Shown: positions 35,483-44,154, numbered from the stretch's first letter. The stretch is DNA of 64,000 nucleotides from CAYQQQ01 sp964420125 (GCA_964420125.1 CAYQQQ010000005.1:1-64000); one strand, 5' to 3'. Notes: generated by a model not told the origin, from the letters alone. Numbers and translations: made by a program.

Positions 35483-35695
35483 CGCCCTACTCCTCCCTCG
35501 ACCGGTTCGACGACCGGAGCCCGGGTCAGCCTCCCATCGGAGGGGGGCGTGCGCAACCGATTCGCGGCACGCTCTTCAAGGAACCCTGATCGCTCAGGAG
35601 ATCTACGAATCGCCGGCGGCCCGTTGCATCGCACCGCAGGGAACAGCCGGTCTCGTGCCGCGATCTCGGCTCTCCAGCGGCCGGGGCGCATCTCC

Positions 35696-35701
35696 TAGGC
35701 T
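35696..35701 (+). promoter_or_regulatory. -10 box of the cyclase gene (leaderless)
   Basis: TAGGCT ends eight bases before ATG 35710, with no ribosome site. The 227 bp between the RCC1 gene start and this gene otherwise show no gene. Confidence 0.5.
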
Positions 35702-35709
35702 CCCCTCCG

Positions 35710-36444
35710 ATGGATCAAGGCGTGCTGCTCGTCGTGGTCGCGTGCGCGCTGGTGGTCGTGGTGGCGACGTGGACGACCCGGGAGATCGTGCTGGCCGTCC
35801 GCCGCCGCCGTCGCCCGCCCGAACCTCCACCGCTGCTCACCACCGCCGCGGCGGCGCTGGTGCCGCTGCTGCTCCAGCCCGTCGCCGCGCTGGTCGACCA
35901 CATGGGGCGGAACCGCCGGGCCGTCGAGTCGCTGATCGGCCCCGACGGCACCGTGTCGCTGATGTTCTGCGACATCGAGGGCTCCACCGCCCTCAACCAC
36001 CGCCTCGGCGACGAGGAGTGGGTGCGGTTGATCCGGGCGCACGACCGGGTGGTGGCCTCGACGGTCCGTCGTCACAAGGGCCAGGTCGTCAAGACCCAGG
36101 GCGACGGGTTCATGGCGGCGTTCCCCACGCCGGAGCAGGCCGTCGGTGCGGCGGTCTCGCTCGGCCCGGACCTCCGTGAGTGCGAGGCGATCGACGTGCA
36201 CCTGGCAGTGCGGGTCGGGGTGCACACCGGAGAGGTCGTCAGCGAGAAGGGCGACCTGTTCGGCACCAACGTGGCCATGGCGGCCAGGATCGCCGCCGCC
36301 GCCCGGGGCGACGAGGTGCTGATCAGCGAGGCGGTCAGAGAGCAGCTGGCCGACGGCGACGGGTTCGCGCTCCACCGGCACCGGGCCGCCCACTTCAAGG
36401 GGCACCCAGGCCGCCATCGTGTGTACTCGGTGACCGCCGGGTGA
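35710..36444 (+). CDS. Class III adenylate/guanylate cyclase, membrane-anchored
   Basis: A 244-residue protein with one N-terminal transmembrane segment (LLVVVACALVVVVATW), a basic patch and a cyclase homology domain. Metal-binding Asp residues lie in FCDIEGST and in TQGDGF; the transition-state Asn/Arg are in GTNVAMAARI. The substrate-specifying Lys is in VVKTQGDG. It should make cAMP (or cGMP) at the inner membrane face as a homodimer. The stop is followed by a convergent membrane protein gene after 23 bp. No sensory domain is present, so how it is regulated is unclear. Confidence 0.92.
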   Translation: MDQGVLLVVVACALVVVVATWTTREIVLAVRRRRRPPEPPPLLTTAAAALVPLLLQPVAALVDHMGRNRRAVESLIGPDGTVSLMFCDIEGSTALNHRLGDEEWVRLIRAHDRVVASTVRRHKGQVVKTQGDGFMAAFPTPEQAVGAAVSLGPDLRECEAIDVHLAVRVGVHTGEVVSEKGDLFGTNVAMAARIAAAARGDEVLISEAVREQLADGDGFALHRHRAAHFKGHPGRHRVYSVTAG

Positions 36445-36467
36445 CGCGCGGACAGCGCTGCCGGAGC

Positions 36468-36929
36468 TCAGGCTCTGGGAAGGAGCTCGGTCCCTGGACC
36501 CAGTGGTGCCGACCGACGGGTGATCACCTCGTTGATTCGGGCGACGTCGCGGGGGTCGAACCGTCCCCGGAGGTGCAGTCTGGTGGTCGAACCATCGGTG
36601 GCGACTGCCACGATCGTGCCGGCATCGACGGTGCGGGCGAGCAGGGCGAGCAACCCGATGGGGAAGGCGAGGATCGCCAGCAGGACCGCCCACCCCGGCA
36701 GCGTGCGGCGTTCCAGCAGGACGATCCCGTCGGGCCAGGCGTGCACCGACGCACCGCGGCGCCGGCTGCAGGCCTCGACGATGTCGCGGGCCACCTTCTC
36801 CGGCGTTCCCCGGACGATCGCGGAGCTGGAGGTCACGGGCGTGGAGCGCCGGGGAGCGGCGATCCACGCCATGGCCCCGGCGATCGACAGGATGACGAGG
36901 ATCCACAACCACTCGTTGCCGCTGAACAT
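36468..36929 (-). CDS. Two-helix membrane protein, unknown
   Basis: A 153-residue protein: segment 1 LWILVILSIAGAMAWIA at the N-terminus, a basic/cysteine-containing soluble stretch (EKVARDIVEACSRRRGASV), segment 2 GWAVLLAILAFPIGLLALLA, then an extracellular or cytosolic tail (TRLHLRGRFDPRDVARINEV). ATG 36929 has GGGGAGGAG five bases upstream. I recognise no family. It is convergent with the cyclase gene. Confidence 0.75.
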   Translation of the reverse strand: MFSGNEWLWILVILSIAGAMAWIAAPRRSTPVTSSSAIVRGTPEKVARDIVEACSRRRGASVHAWPDGIVLLERRTLPGWAVLLAILAFPIGLLALLARTVDAGTIVAVATDGSTTRLHLRGRFDPRDVARINEVITRRSAPLGPGTELLPRA

Positions 36930-37021
36930 GCGCTCCTCCCCGATGCGGGTCCCGGCACAGGGGGCCGACGTGGCGAGGTTAGCCCCGGTGGACCCAGGAC
37001 CTGTCGCTCGTCGACAGCGCG

Positions 37022-38023
37022 TCAGGGCCGCTCGGCGGGGGCGAAGGCCTCGGTGAGGGAGGGGTCGGCGAGCACGTGGGGGGCGAGGACCTCCTCGGCG
37101 CGGGCCACGAGCGCTTCGTCGAGGGTGAGCTCGGCGGCCACCACGTTGTCGGCCAGCTGCTCGGGGCGGGTGGCGCCCACGATGCAGGAAGCCACGTTGT
37201 CGTTGCGCAGCACCCAGGCGAGGGCGAGCTGGGCGAGGGTGCAGCCCGCCTCCTCGGCGATCGGGCGGAGCGCCTGCACCGCGGTCAACAGGTCGTCGTT
37301 CATGAGGAAGGCGATCGTGCCCTCCTCGCCCTCTGCGGCCGCCCGTGACTCGGCCGGCGGGGGAGTGCCTGGCAGGTACTTGCCCGTGAGCACGCCCTGC
37401 AGCAGCGGCGACCACACGATCTGGGAGATCCCCAGCTCCCGGCTGGCGGGGATCACCTCCGCCTCGATCACCCGCCACACCATCGAGTACTGCGGCTGGT
37501 TGGACACGAAGGGGATGCGCAGCTCCCGGGCGAGCTCCTTGCCGGCCCGCAGCTGCTCGGCGGTCCACTCGCTGGCGCCGACGTAGTGGACCTTGCCCTG
37601 GCGGACGAGATCCGCGAACGCCGTCATCGTCTCCTCCAACGGCGTCTCGGTGTCGAAGCGGTGGGCCTGGTAGAGGTCGATGTGGTCCGTGCGCAGCCGC
37701 CGCAGCGAGGCGTGCGCCGATTCCATCACGTGCTTGCGGGACAGGCCCCGGTCGTTGGGGCCCTCGCCGGTGGGCCAGTACACCTTGGTGCACAGCTCCA
37801 CCGACTCCCGGCGGGTTCCCTCCAATGCCCGCCCCAGCACCTCCTCGGCACGGGTCTCGGCGTAGACGTCGGCGGTGTCGAAGGTGGTGATCCCTAGGTC
37901 GAGCGCGGCGTGCACGCAGGCGGTCGCCGCCTCGTCGTCGACCTGGTTGCCGTGGGTGATCCAGTTGCCGTAGCTGATGGCGGAGACCTTGAGGCCGCTG
38001 TCGCCGAGGTAGCGGTGCTGCAT
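37022..38023 (-). CDS. Aldo/keto reductase
   Basis: A 333-residue NADPH-dependent (beta/alpha)8 barrel. The catalytic tetrad can be traced: Asp and Tyr in DTADVYAE, Lys in LCTKVYW, His in LYQAHRFD. The N-terminus MQHRYLGDSGLKVSAISYG and the ending IVGATRPEQLADNV place it near the voltage-gated potassium-channel beta-subunit/AKR6-like group. ATG 38023 is chosen over an in-frame start 33 bases upstream, which has no family support. It reduces aldehydes or quinone-like compounds; the substrate is not known. Confidence 0.92.
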   Translation of the reverse strand: MQHRYLGDSGLKVSAISYGNWITHGNQVDDEAATACVHAALDLGITTFDTADVYAETRAEEVLGRALEGTRRESVELCTKVYWPTGEGPNDRGLSRKHVMESAHASLRRLRTDHIDLYQAHRFDTETPLEETMTAFADLVRQGKVHYVGASEWTAEQLRAGKELARELRIPFVSNQPQYSMVWRVIEAEVIPASRELGISQIVWSPLLQGVLTGKYLPGTPPPAESRAAAEGEEGTIAFLMNDDLLTAVQALRPIAEEAGCTLAQLALAWVLRNDNVASCIVGATRPEQLADNVVAAELTLDEALVARAEEVLAPHVLADPSLTEAFAPAERP

Positions 38024-38085
38024 GTCCGCATCCAACCACAGCCACGTCGCCGGCACTGCTCACCCGTGGAGCGGGTCGGATGCCG

Positions 38086-38484
38086 TCAGCGACCAGTCGT
38101 TCGATGGGTGGCGAAGGCGTCGGCCAGATCCCGGTCGAAGGTCTGCAGGCGGGGGACTCCCTGGCGGATGCACGTGGCGAGGTGGACGAGGTCGCGGGCG
38201 CCGAGGCCGGGGTGCCGTTCCACCAGTGAACGAGCGAGCTCGACGTCGTCCCGCTCGAGCGCCACCACGGTGGTGAGCGAAGTGGCGAGCTCCATGGCGG
38301 CACCCAGCGTGGCGAGTCGACCGACCGGAAGATACGCGTGGAGGAGCTCCTGGAGGACCTCGGCGGAGGTGACCAGGGGCTCCCCCTTCCGCACAGCGTC
38401 CTCGAAGAACGACTGGGCGGGAGCTCGCAACGGGTGGGGACGCCCGACGGCGTACATGAACACGTTGGTGTCGACGAAGATCAC
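38086..38484 (-). CDS. vapC: PIN-domain toxin VapC
   Basis: A 132-residue PIN ribonuclease. Acidic residues expected for metal binding: Asp in VIFVDTNVFMY (residue 5), Glu in SAEVLQELLHAY, Asp in GARDLVHLAT and Asp in LQTFDRDL. It would cleave tRNA or rRNA when free of VapB. GTG 38484 overlaps the VapB stop (GTGA); the resulting N-terminus begins two residues before FVDTN, as normal for PIN domains. A longer in-frame start exists but is unlikely. Confidence 0.88.
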   Translation of the reverse strand: MIFVDTNVFMYAVGRPHPLRAPAQSFFEDAVRKGEPLVTSAEVLQELLHAYLPVGRLATLGAAMELATSLTTVVALERDDVELARSLVERHPGLGARDLVHLATCIRQGVPRLQTFDRDLADAFATHRTTGR

Positions 38485-38753
38485 GGTTCCGCGGATCCGG
38501 ATCCCCGTGAGGCCTCGATCACCGCCTGGTGCTCGGACCACTCGGGCTCGACCCCGTGGTCGCCCTCGGGCAGCGAGTCGAAGAAGGCCCGGAGGGCGGC
38601 CGGGTCGGCCAGGCGCCCCGGAGCTTCCTCGGCGAGTCGTCGGCGACCGGCTTCACGGAGCCAGGTGGACAGCGAGACGCCCTGCGATCGCGCACACCGA
38701 CGGAACGCCTCACGCTCCTGGGCGTCGACGATGACCTGGATCCGACCGCTCAT
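38481..38753 (-). CDS. vapB: RHH antitoxin VapB
   Basis: A 90-residue antitoxin: the N-terminal ribbon-helix-helix (RIQVIVDAQEREAFRRCARS, VSLSTWLREAGRRRL) binds DNA, and the acidic C-terminus neutralises VapC. The ATG at 38753 lies inside the first arm of an 8-bp palindrome, and there is no Shine-Dalgarno; TACAGT ends eight bases upstream, so the mRNA is probably leaderless. An in-frame TTG nine bases further up is less likely. Confidence 0.85.
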   Translation of the reverse strand: MSGRIQVIVDAQEREAFRRCARSQGVSLSTWLREAGRRRLAEEAPGRLADPAALRAFFDSLPEGDHGVEPEWSEHQAVIEASRGSGSAEP

Positions 38754-38773
38754 GTGTAACAACTGTACACATG
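38751..38773. promoter_or_regulatory. vapBC operator overlapping -10 box and start codon
   Basis: CATGTGTA-ACAACTG-TACACATG: perfect 8-bp arms with a 7-base spacer. On the minus strand the -10-like TACAGT (38767 to 38762) lies inside it and the ATG of vapB is its last arm. Binding of VapBC here would block transcription directly. Confidence 0.75.
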
Positions 38774-38813
38774 AGTAGTCTCACTGTAGGGATGCCAGAT
38801 GCATTGGTCCGGG

Positions 38814-39323
38814 TCACCGGCGTTGCAGCATGCCCTTGACGTAGGCCGCCTGACCGGCGTGCTGGATGGCGTCGTCGGCGATGCTGACCAGCCGCACGCC
38901 CAGGCTCACCGGTGGATCCCAGCGACGGTCGACGATCCGGTCGAGCTCCTCGGGTGTGGCGGAGGCGAGCACGCCCTGGGTCAGCTCCCACACCGCCGCC
39001 CAGTACTCGGCCAGCAGCGACGTGCTCCCCGAACGGAACCCGGCGACCTGCTCGGCAGTGTGGCCGAAGCCCATGTCCCACGGGTCGGGGTCGCGCCCGA
39101 AGCGGCCGGCCCAGCCGTCGGCGACCCACAGCTGGTCGGTCTCGAGTATCTCGGCGATGTGCATGTCGGCCACCCGGGTGAGGTGCCACAGCAACCAGCC
39201 GATCGGGTTCGACCCGTGCTCTAGTGCCTCGTCGAGCAGGGTCGGGTCGATGCCGTCGAGCACCTCCGAGATGTGCTCGTCGACCCGACCGAACAGCTCG
39301 GCCAGCAGTTCGGCGACGTCCAT
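38814..39323 (-). CDS. DinB-family protein (DUF664/mycothiol-transferase-like)
   Basis: A 169-residue four-helix DinB-fold protein. Metal-binding His candidates lie in WLLWHLTRVADMH near residue 47 and IQHAGQAAYVKG near the end, the usual three-His arrangement. In actinobacteria such proteins are often mycothiol- or bacillithiol-dependent S-transferases. GAGACT ends six bases before ATG 39323 and no Shine-Dalgarno is visible. It lies downstream of rnpB on the same strand, separated by the palindromic element. Confidence 0.85.
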   Translation of the reverse strand: MDVAELLAELFGRVDEHISEVLDGIDPTLLDEALEHGSNPIGWLLWHLTRVADMHIAEILETDQLWVADGWAGRFGRDPDPWDMGFGHTAEQVAGFRSGSTSLLAEYWAAVWELTQGVLASATPEELDRIVDRRWDPPVSLGVRLVSIADDAIQHAGQAAYVKGMLQRR

Positions 39324-39377
39324 GAGCGGAGTCTCGCGCCCGAGCGCGGTCGCGGTGGCGCGCCACTGATGCTCTGT

Positions 39378-39449
39378 GCCTTCGGATCACCTCTGGAGGC
39401 CCAGAGGTGGCGATGCGGCCCGCAGCGCCTTCAGAGTCCATCTGAAGGC
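39378..39449. repeat. 72-bp palindromic element, copy 2 (REP-like)
   Basis: GCCTTCGGAT-CAC-CTCTGGAGG, a 28-base loop, CCTTCAGAG-TCC-ATCTGAAGGC. Same length and arm design as 23780-23851, but in the opposite orientation. It lies between the 3' end of rnpB and the DinB gene; it may act as a terminator for rnpB. The rest of 39324-39534 has no gene. Confidence 0.75.
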
Positions 39450-39534
39450 GGACAGGACAGCGCCTACGACGCCAGCACGGACGGCGGCGCCAGCACCGAA
39501 CGGTTGGCCGCGCCGGTGGTCGATCGGATCGTGC

Positions 39535-39914
<380 letters not shown>

Positions 39915-40445
39915 AGGGCCAGTGTCGCACACGCCCGACTGGACGGCATCCGTGGTGCCCTCCACGGTGGCCGGACAGCACCGTGGCCCGGTCGTTCGAC
40001 CGGGCCACTGGTGCATGGGGCATTGGGTTGGGTTGGGTTGGGTTGGGTTGGTTGCTGGATGGGGTTGGGAGACACCACAGGGGAGCGGCCGGACTGGCAA
40101 CGGGGGCCGCGCTCCCCCGTCGCCGATCCGGATGAGCTAGGTCATCGTGACCACCCCGCCGCCTGGCGCTGCGGCGCCTGGGCGATCCCGAGGCGGTGCT
40201 GCCCGCTGGCGGGATCCCAGGCGAGCTGCAGCCGTCCGTGGCACAGCAGCGCCGCGCACCTCGGCGTCGCTCGACCCGGGTGGTGTTGGGTCGTGTCCTC
40301 GAGGTGGATCGTGGTCATGACACCACTACGGACGACTCCTCCGAGCTCTGAAGCGCGAGGGGTCGGGGGGACCAGGGCAATGATCCGATGGGACCAGAGC
40401 CCCGGGGCGATCGGTCCACTCGGGACCGCCGATCCGCCTGCCGAG
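39915..40445. other. Intergenic region upstream of rnpB
   Basis: About 530 bp with no convincing gene. It holds the rnpB promoter area, a perfect 8-bp inverted repeat (CCACGGTG at 39962-39969 with CACCGTGG at 39979-39986), the TTGGG repeat below, and a possible small leftward frame (40142-40318, 58 residues starting MTTIHLEDTTQHH) that has no ribosome site or recognisable fold. The last 130 bases before the kinase stop show nothing notable. Confidence 0.6.
40023..40069 (+). repeat. (TTGGG)5 repeat and G-rich tract
   Basis: Five head-to-tail TTGGG units (40023-40047) followed by TTGG, a short break and GGGGTTGGG (40061-40069). At least six G-runs of three or more lie within 47 bases on the plus strand, enough to form a G-quadruplex. 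It lies about 110 bp upstream of the rnpB 5' end. Confidence 0.85.
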
Positions 40446-41888
40446 TCAGAAGTCCAGGGCGGACAGCTCGGGATGCCATGCCGAAGCACGGCGTACCGCC
40501 TCGGCCCAGCGCCCACGGTCGAGGGTGCCGGAGGGCTCCACGCGGCTCCTCGGGGCCCAGGTGGCGGCCACGTCGTCCCAGGAGGACCAGGTGCCCATGG
40601 CCAGACCCGCCAGAAGGCCGGCCCCCAGCGTGGTGGCCTCCTTCACGGGCGACACCTCGACCGGCCGGCCGGTGGCGTCCGCCAGCGCCTGCACGAACAC
40701 GGCGTTGCGGGACATCCCCCCGTCGATGCGCAGATCGGCCATGGTCGCGCCGGTGTCGGCCTCGGCGGCCTCGACCAGGTCGGCGCCCCGATGCGCCACC
40801 CCTTCGAGCACCGCCCGCACGACGTGGGCGGCCGTCGTGCCCCGGGTCACCCCGAGCAGGGCGCCGCGAGCGCCGTAGTCCCAGTGGGGGGTGCCGAGGC
40901 CCAGCAACGCCGGCACGTACACCACCCCGTCGGTGGAGGTCACCGAGGCGGCCACGGACTCCGACGCGTCCGCCGACTCGAGGATGCCCAGGTCCTCCAC
41001 CAGCCACTCCACGTTGGTGCCGGCGCTCAGCATCACCGCCTCGACTCCCCAGGCGATCTGCTCGTCGCGCCGCCAGGCCACGATCGGGAAGCACCCTGCG
41101 CCCCCTCGACGGGCGAAGGACGGTCGGGACGCTCCCAGGCAGACGTCGAGCATCCCCCCTGTGCCGAAGGTGATCTTGGCCAGGCCGGGCCGCACGCAGC
41201 CCTGGCCGACGAGCGAGGCCTGCTGATCCCCGGCGATGCCGGCGATCGGGGGTGCACCCGGCAGGGCGGTGGCGGCGTCGAGCACGCCGGTGCTGTCCAC
41301 GATCCGGGGCAGCACCGCCGCTGGGATCCGCAGCCTCTCCAGCAGCGGGGCATCGAAGTGCGTGCCGTCGGCGGACAGCATCCCCCACACGGCGGCGTTG
41401 GTGAGGTCGGTGACGTGGTGCACCCCCTGGGTGAGGTGCCAGATCAGCCACGAGTCGGGGGTGCCGAAGCAGAGGTCGCGCTGACGGTCCGGGTCGACGG
41501 CGTCGAGGATGTTGGCCAGCTTGGTGACCGACAGGTTGGGCGCCATGGGGTACCCCTCCGCACCGAGCACCAGGCAGTCGCCGACGGTGCGGAGGTCCTG
41601 CCAACCCTGAGCCGGTGCCACGGGCTCACCGCTGTGGCGATCCCAGACGATCGTGGTGGCGCGCTGGTTGGTGATGCCCACGGCGTCGACTTCACCGTGG
41701 GCTTCCAGGACCGTCGTGGCGCACTCCAGCGCAGCCCGCAGGTAGGCGCCGGCGTCGAACTCGACGAGCCCGGCCGCGGGGGAGTCGGGCAGCGTGCGTC
41801 GCGACACCTCGTCGGTGACCGTGGCGTCGGGGTGCACGACGGCGGCGCGCACGCTGCTGGTGCCGAGGTCGATGACGAGGATGCTCAA
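40446..41888 (-). CDS. FGGY-family kinase, glycerol-kinase-like
   Basis: A 480-residue sugar/polyol kinase. GITNQRATTIVWDR, GWQDLRT, WLIWHLTQG, IAGDQQASLVGQG, ITFGTGG and RIDGGMSRN follow the glycerol kinase order. However, the E. coli GlpK glycerol-contact Glu84 corresponds to Ala here (NQRATT instead of NQRETT), and the Tyr135 position (DYTNAS in E. coli) reads DLTNAA; Arg83 and Asp245 are kept. Glycerol may not be the best substrate. GGGAGGG precedes ATG 41888 and TACCGT further up looks like a -10 box. A glpD gene lies 5.4 kb away on the same strand. Confidence 0.85.
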   Translation of the reverse strand: MSILVIDLGTSSVRAAVVHPDATVTDEVSRRTLPDSPAAGLVEFDAGAYLRAALECATTVLEAHGEVDAVGITNQRATTIVWDRHSGEPVAPAQGWQDLRTVGDCLVLGAEGYPMAPNLSVTKLANILDAVDPDRQRDLCFGTPDSWLIWHLTQGVHHVTDLTNAAVWGMLSADGTHFDAPLLERLRIPAAVLPRIVDSTGVLDAATALPGAPPIAGIAGDQQASLVGQGCVRPGLAKITFGTGGMLDVCLGASRPSFARRGGAGCFPIVAWRRDEQIAWGVEAVMLSAGTNVEWLVEDLGILESADASESVAASVTSTDGVVYVPALLGLGTPHWDYGARGALLGVTRGTTAAHVVRAVLEGVAHRGADLVEAAEADTGATMADLRIDGGMSRNAVFVQALADATGRPVEVSPVKEATTLGAGLLAGLAMGTWSSWDDVAATWAPRSRVEPSGTLDRGRWAEAVRRASAWHPELSALDF

Positions 41889-41940
41889 CGTTGCCCTCCC
41901 GCGCGTGGGTTCGGGGGCACGGTAGCCGAGGCGTGAGTGC

Positions 41941-42354
41941 TCACCGGGCGTCCGAGGCGTCGCCGAGCTCGCCGGCCTGGGCGTTCCAGCGGCGGGCGAT
42001 CATCCCGCCCACCATGGCGGCCGTCGCCATCAGCAACGCCAGGAAGGGGAAGGCCAGCCACGACAGCGGCTCGTCGGCCAGCAGGCGTCGGATGATGCCG
42101 ACCCCCTGGACGACCGCGTAGGCCAGCGCCCCAGCCGCCGCGGCGTGGGGCAGGCCCGCGTCCGGGGCCAGTCGCAGCACCCCCCATCCGCCGGCCGCCG
42201 CACCGAAGAGGATCAGCAGCCAGAACAGCACGGTGACGGGCGATGCGGACTCGATGTCGCCTGCGGCGATGAGCAGCTGGTTGAACACGGCGACGGGGAG
42301 TGCCACCACCAGGGCGGTGACCGCTCCTCGCCAGGTCGCCTGCGTCGGGGTCAT
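41941..42354 (-). CDS. Four-helix membrane protein, unknown
   Basis: A 137-residue membrane protein with segments AVTALVVALPVAVFNQLLIA, VTVLFWLLILFGAAAGGWGV, AAAGALAYAVVQGVGII and FPFLALLMATAAMVGGMIA; the C-terminal tail is hydrophilic. ATG 42354 is preferred to an upstream in-frame start. Similar small proteins occur in many actinobacteria with no assigned role. It is upstream of the kinase gene with a 52-bp gap, so they could be cotranscribed. Confidence 0.7.
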   Translation of the reverse strand: MTPTQATWRGAVTALVVALPVAVFNQLLIAAGDIESASPVTVLFWLLILFGAAAGGWGVLRLAPDAGLPHAAAAGALAYAVVQGVGIIRRLLADEPLSWLAFPFLALLMATAAMVGGMIARRWNAQAGELGDASDAR

Positions 42355-42439
42355 GTCCCCACTGTCGCGCGACGTCCTCCCTCGCGCGATGTCCTCAGCT
42401 GCGGGTGGTGCCCGGATCGCCACCGGTGCCGGTGTGGGC

Positions 42440-42638
42440 TACGCTGGCCGCACCGGGCAGAAGTGCTGCCCGGGTCTCGCGATGTGGGAGGCGCCGGCCG
42501 CACGGCCCGCCTCCGATCTTCGGCCGGTGTGCGCCACCCCCCGGTGCCGCAAGTTGTTCGAGGGCGTTGTCGAGCACGTGCGCCCTGTGGCCACACCACA
42601 GCAGTCCAGCGCGTCGCTGGCTGCGGAACCGGAGAACC
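42440..42638 (+). promoter_or_regulatory. Promoter and structured leader of the DEAD helicase gene
   Basis: A TACGCT -10-like box (42440-42445) is followed at the predicted +1 by a perfect hairpin CCGGGCAG-AAGTG-CTGCCCGG (42453-42473). The untranslated leader would be about 187 bases, far longer than elsewhere in this window, and ends in GGAG before ATG 42639. Long structured leaders are typical of cold-shock genes; here that is inference. Confidence 0.5.
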
Positions 42639-44132
42639 ATGTCCCCCCGAACCCCCTCCTTCGCGTCGCTCGGCGTGCCCTCGGGCATCGTCGCCGCGCT
42701 CGATCGCGCCGGCATCCACGAACCCTTCCCCATCCAGGCCGCAGTGCTGGAGGACGCCCTGGCGGGCCGCGACGTCCTCGGCCGGGCCCCGACCGGCTCC
42801 GGCAAGACGCTCGCCTTCGGCATCCCCCTGGTTGCCCGCTCCGCCAAGGGCACCCGCCGTCGTCCCACCTCCCTGGTGCTCTCGCCCACCCGTGAGCTCG
42901 CCGAGCAGATCGCCGCAGAGCTCGCGCCCCTCGCTGCAGTCGGGGGCCACCGCATCGCCTCGGTGTACGGCGGGGTGGGCTACGGCCCGCAGCGCCGTGC
43001 CATCGACGGCGGCGCGTCGATGCTGGTGGCCTGCCCCGGACGCCTCGAGGACCTGCTGTCGATGGGGGCGGTCGACCTGCGCGACGTCGCCGCGGTGGTC
43101 GTCGACGAAGCCGACCGCATGTCCGACATGGGGTTCCTGCCGGCGGTGCGCCGCATCCTCGAGCTGACCCGGGCGGACCGCCAGGTGATGCTCTTCTCGG
43201 CCACCCTCGAAGGTCCGGTCGCCAAGCTCACCCGCGATTTCCAGCACCAGCCCGTGCGCCACGAGGTCGGTTCCAGCGAACCCGACATGACCCTGGCACG
43301 GCACCTGTTCTGGAAGGTGGAGCGCGAGGCCCGCGTCGCCGAGACCGCCCGGTTCGTCGCCGAGGTGGGATCCACCATCGTGTTCACCCGCACCCGGCAC
43401 GGTGCCGACCGCTTGGCCAAGCAGCTCGGGAGGTACGGGGTCGACGCGGCCGCCATCCACGGCGGGCGCAGCCAGTCCCAGCGCAACCGGGCCCTGAAGG
43501 CCTTCGGGGACGGCAAGGTCGCGGCGTTGGTCGCCACCGACGTCGCCGCTCGCGGCATCCACGTCGACGGCGTCGAGGGCGTGGTGCACTTCGACCCGCC
43601 CGAGGATCCGGCCACCTACGTGCATCGTTCGGGTCGTACGGCCCGCGCCGGTGCCAGCGGAGTGGTGCTCTCGCTGGTCGACCCCGGAGCCAAGGCGGCG
43701 ACCACCTCGATGCAGCGCTCCCTCGGCCTCCCTGTGGGCGTGGGCGCTGTCGACACAGCCGACCTGGTCGCGCCGTCCCCCGTGGCGCAGCCCTCTGTCG
43801 TTCCGCCCTCTGTCGTTCCGCCCTCTGTCGTTCCGCGGGAAGCTCCGGTGGCGGCGTCCCGGGAGCAGGACGTGGAGATCGAACCCGAACCGCGTCGCGG
43901 CTCCGCCCCTCGGCCCGATGGGGAGCTGTGGGGCAAGGTGGCCACCTACAGCGGTCGCCGCGGCTTCGGCTTCATCAAGGTGAAGGGTCGCCAGGACGTG
44001 TTCGTGCACGTCTCGGGTGTGCTCGGCGAGCCGGCCGAGGTGATGGTCAAGGGCAACCGGGTGTGCTTCGAGCTGTCGGAGAACCGGCGCGGCCCGATGG
44101 CGGTCAACGTCAGGCCTCTCGAGCACGCCTGA
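42639..44132 (+). CDS. DEAD-box RNA helicase with C-terminal cold-shock domain
   Basis: A 497-residue protein. Q motif near IHEPFPIQAAVL, motif I APTGSGKT, Ia SPTRELAEQI, DEAD variant DEAD in VVVDEADRM, SAT motif FSATLEG, and C-terminal motifs VFTRTRHGADRL, ATDVAARGIHVDG and HRSGRTARAG. After a flexible linker with four VVP/PPS units (a 15-bp repeat TCTGTCGTTCCGCCC) comes a complete cold-shock domain (about 425-497) with RNP1 GFGFIKV and RNP2 VFVHVSG. It should unwind structured RNA; the cold-shock domain adds single-strand RNA binding. ATG 42639 has GGAG four bases upstream. Confidence 0.93.
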   Translation: MSPRTPSFASLGVPSGIVAALDRAGIHEPFPIQAAVLEDALAGRDVLGRAPTGSGKTLAFGIPLVARSAKGTRRRPTSLVLSPTRELAEQIAAELAPLAAVGGHRIASVYGGVGYGPQRRAIDGGASMLVACPGRLEDLLSMGAVDLRDVAAVVVDEADRMSDMGFLPAVRRILELTRADRQVMLFSATLEGPVAKLTRDFQHQPVRHEVGSSEPDMTLARHLFWKVEREARVAETARFVAEVGSTIVFTRTRHGADRLAKQLGRYGVDAAAIHGGRSQSQRNRALKAFGDGKVAALVATDVAARGIHVDGVEGVVHFDPPEDPATYVHRSGRTARAGASGVVLSLVDPGAKAATTSMQRSLGLPVGVGAVDTADLVAPSPVAQPSVVPPSVVPPSVVPREAPVAASREQDVEIEPEPRRGSAPRPDGELWGKVATYSGRRGFGFIKVKGRQDVFVHVSGVLGEPAEVMVKGNRVCFELSENRRGPMAVNVRPLEHA

Positions 44133-44154
44133 GCAACGGGCGCGACGTCGGTGC

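Noticed and set aside
40142..40318. A 58-residue leftward frame upstream of rnpB
   Set aside because: No ribosome site, no promoter box and no recognisable fold; mentioned only in the intergenic entry.
42451..42638. A tRNA-like structure in the helicase leader
   Set aside because: A single hairpin is clear, but no cloverleaf, T-loop or CCA region could be found.
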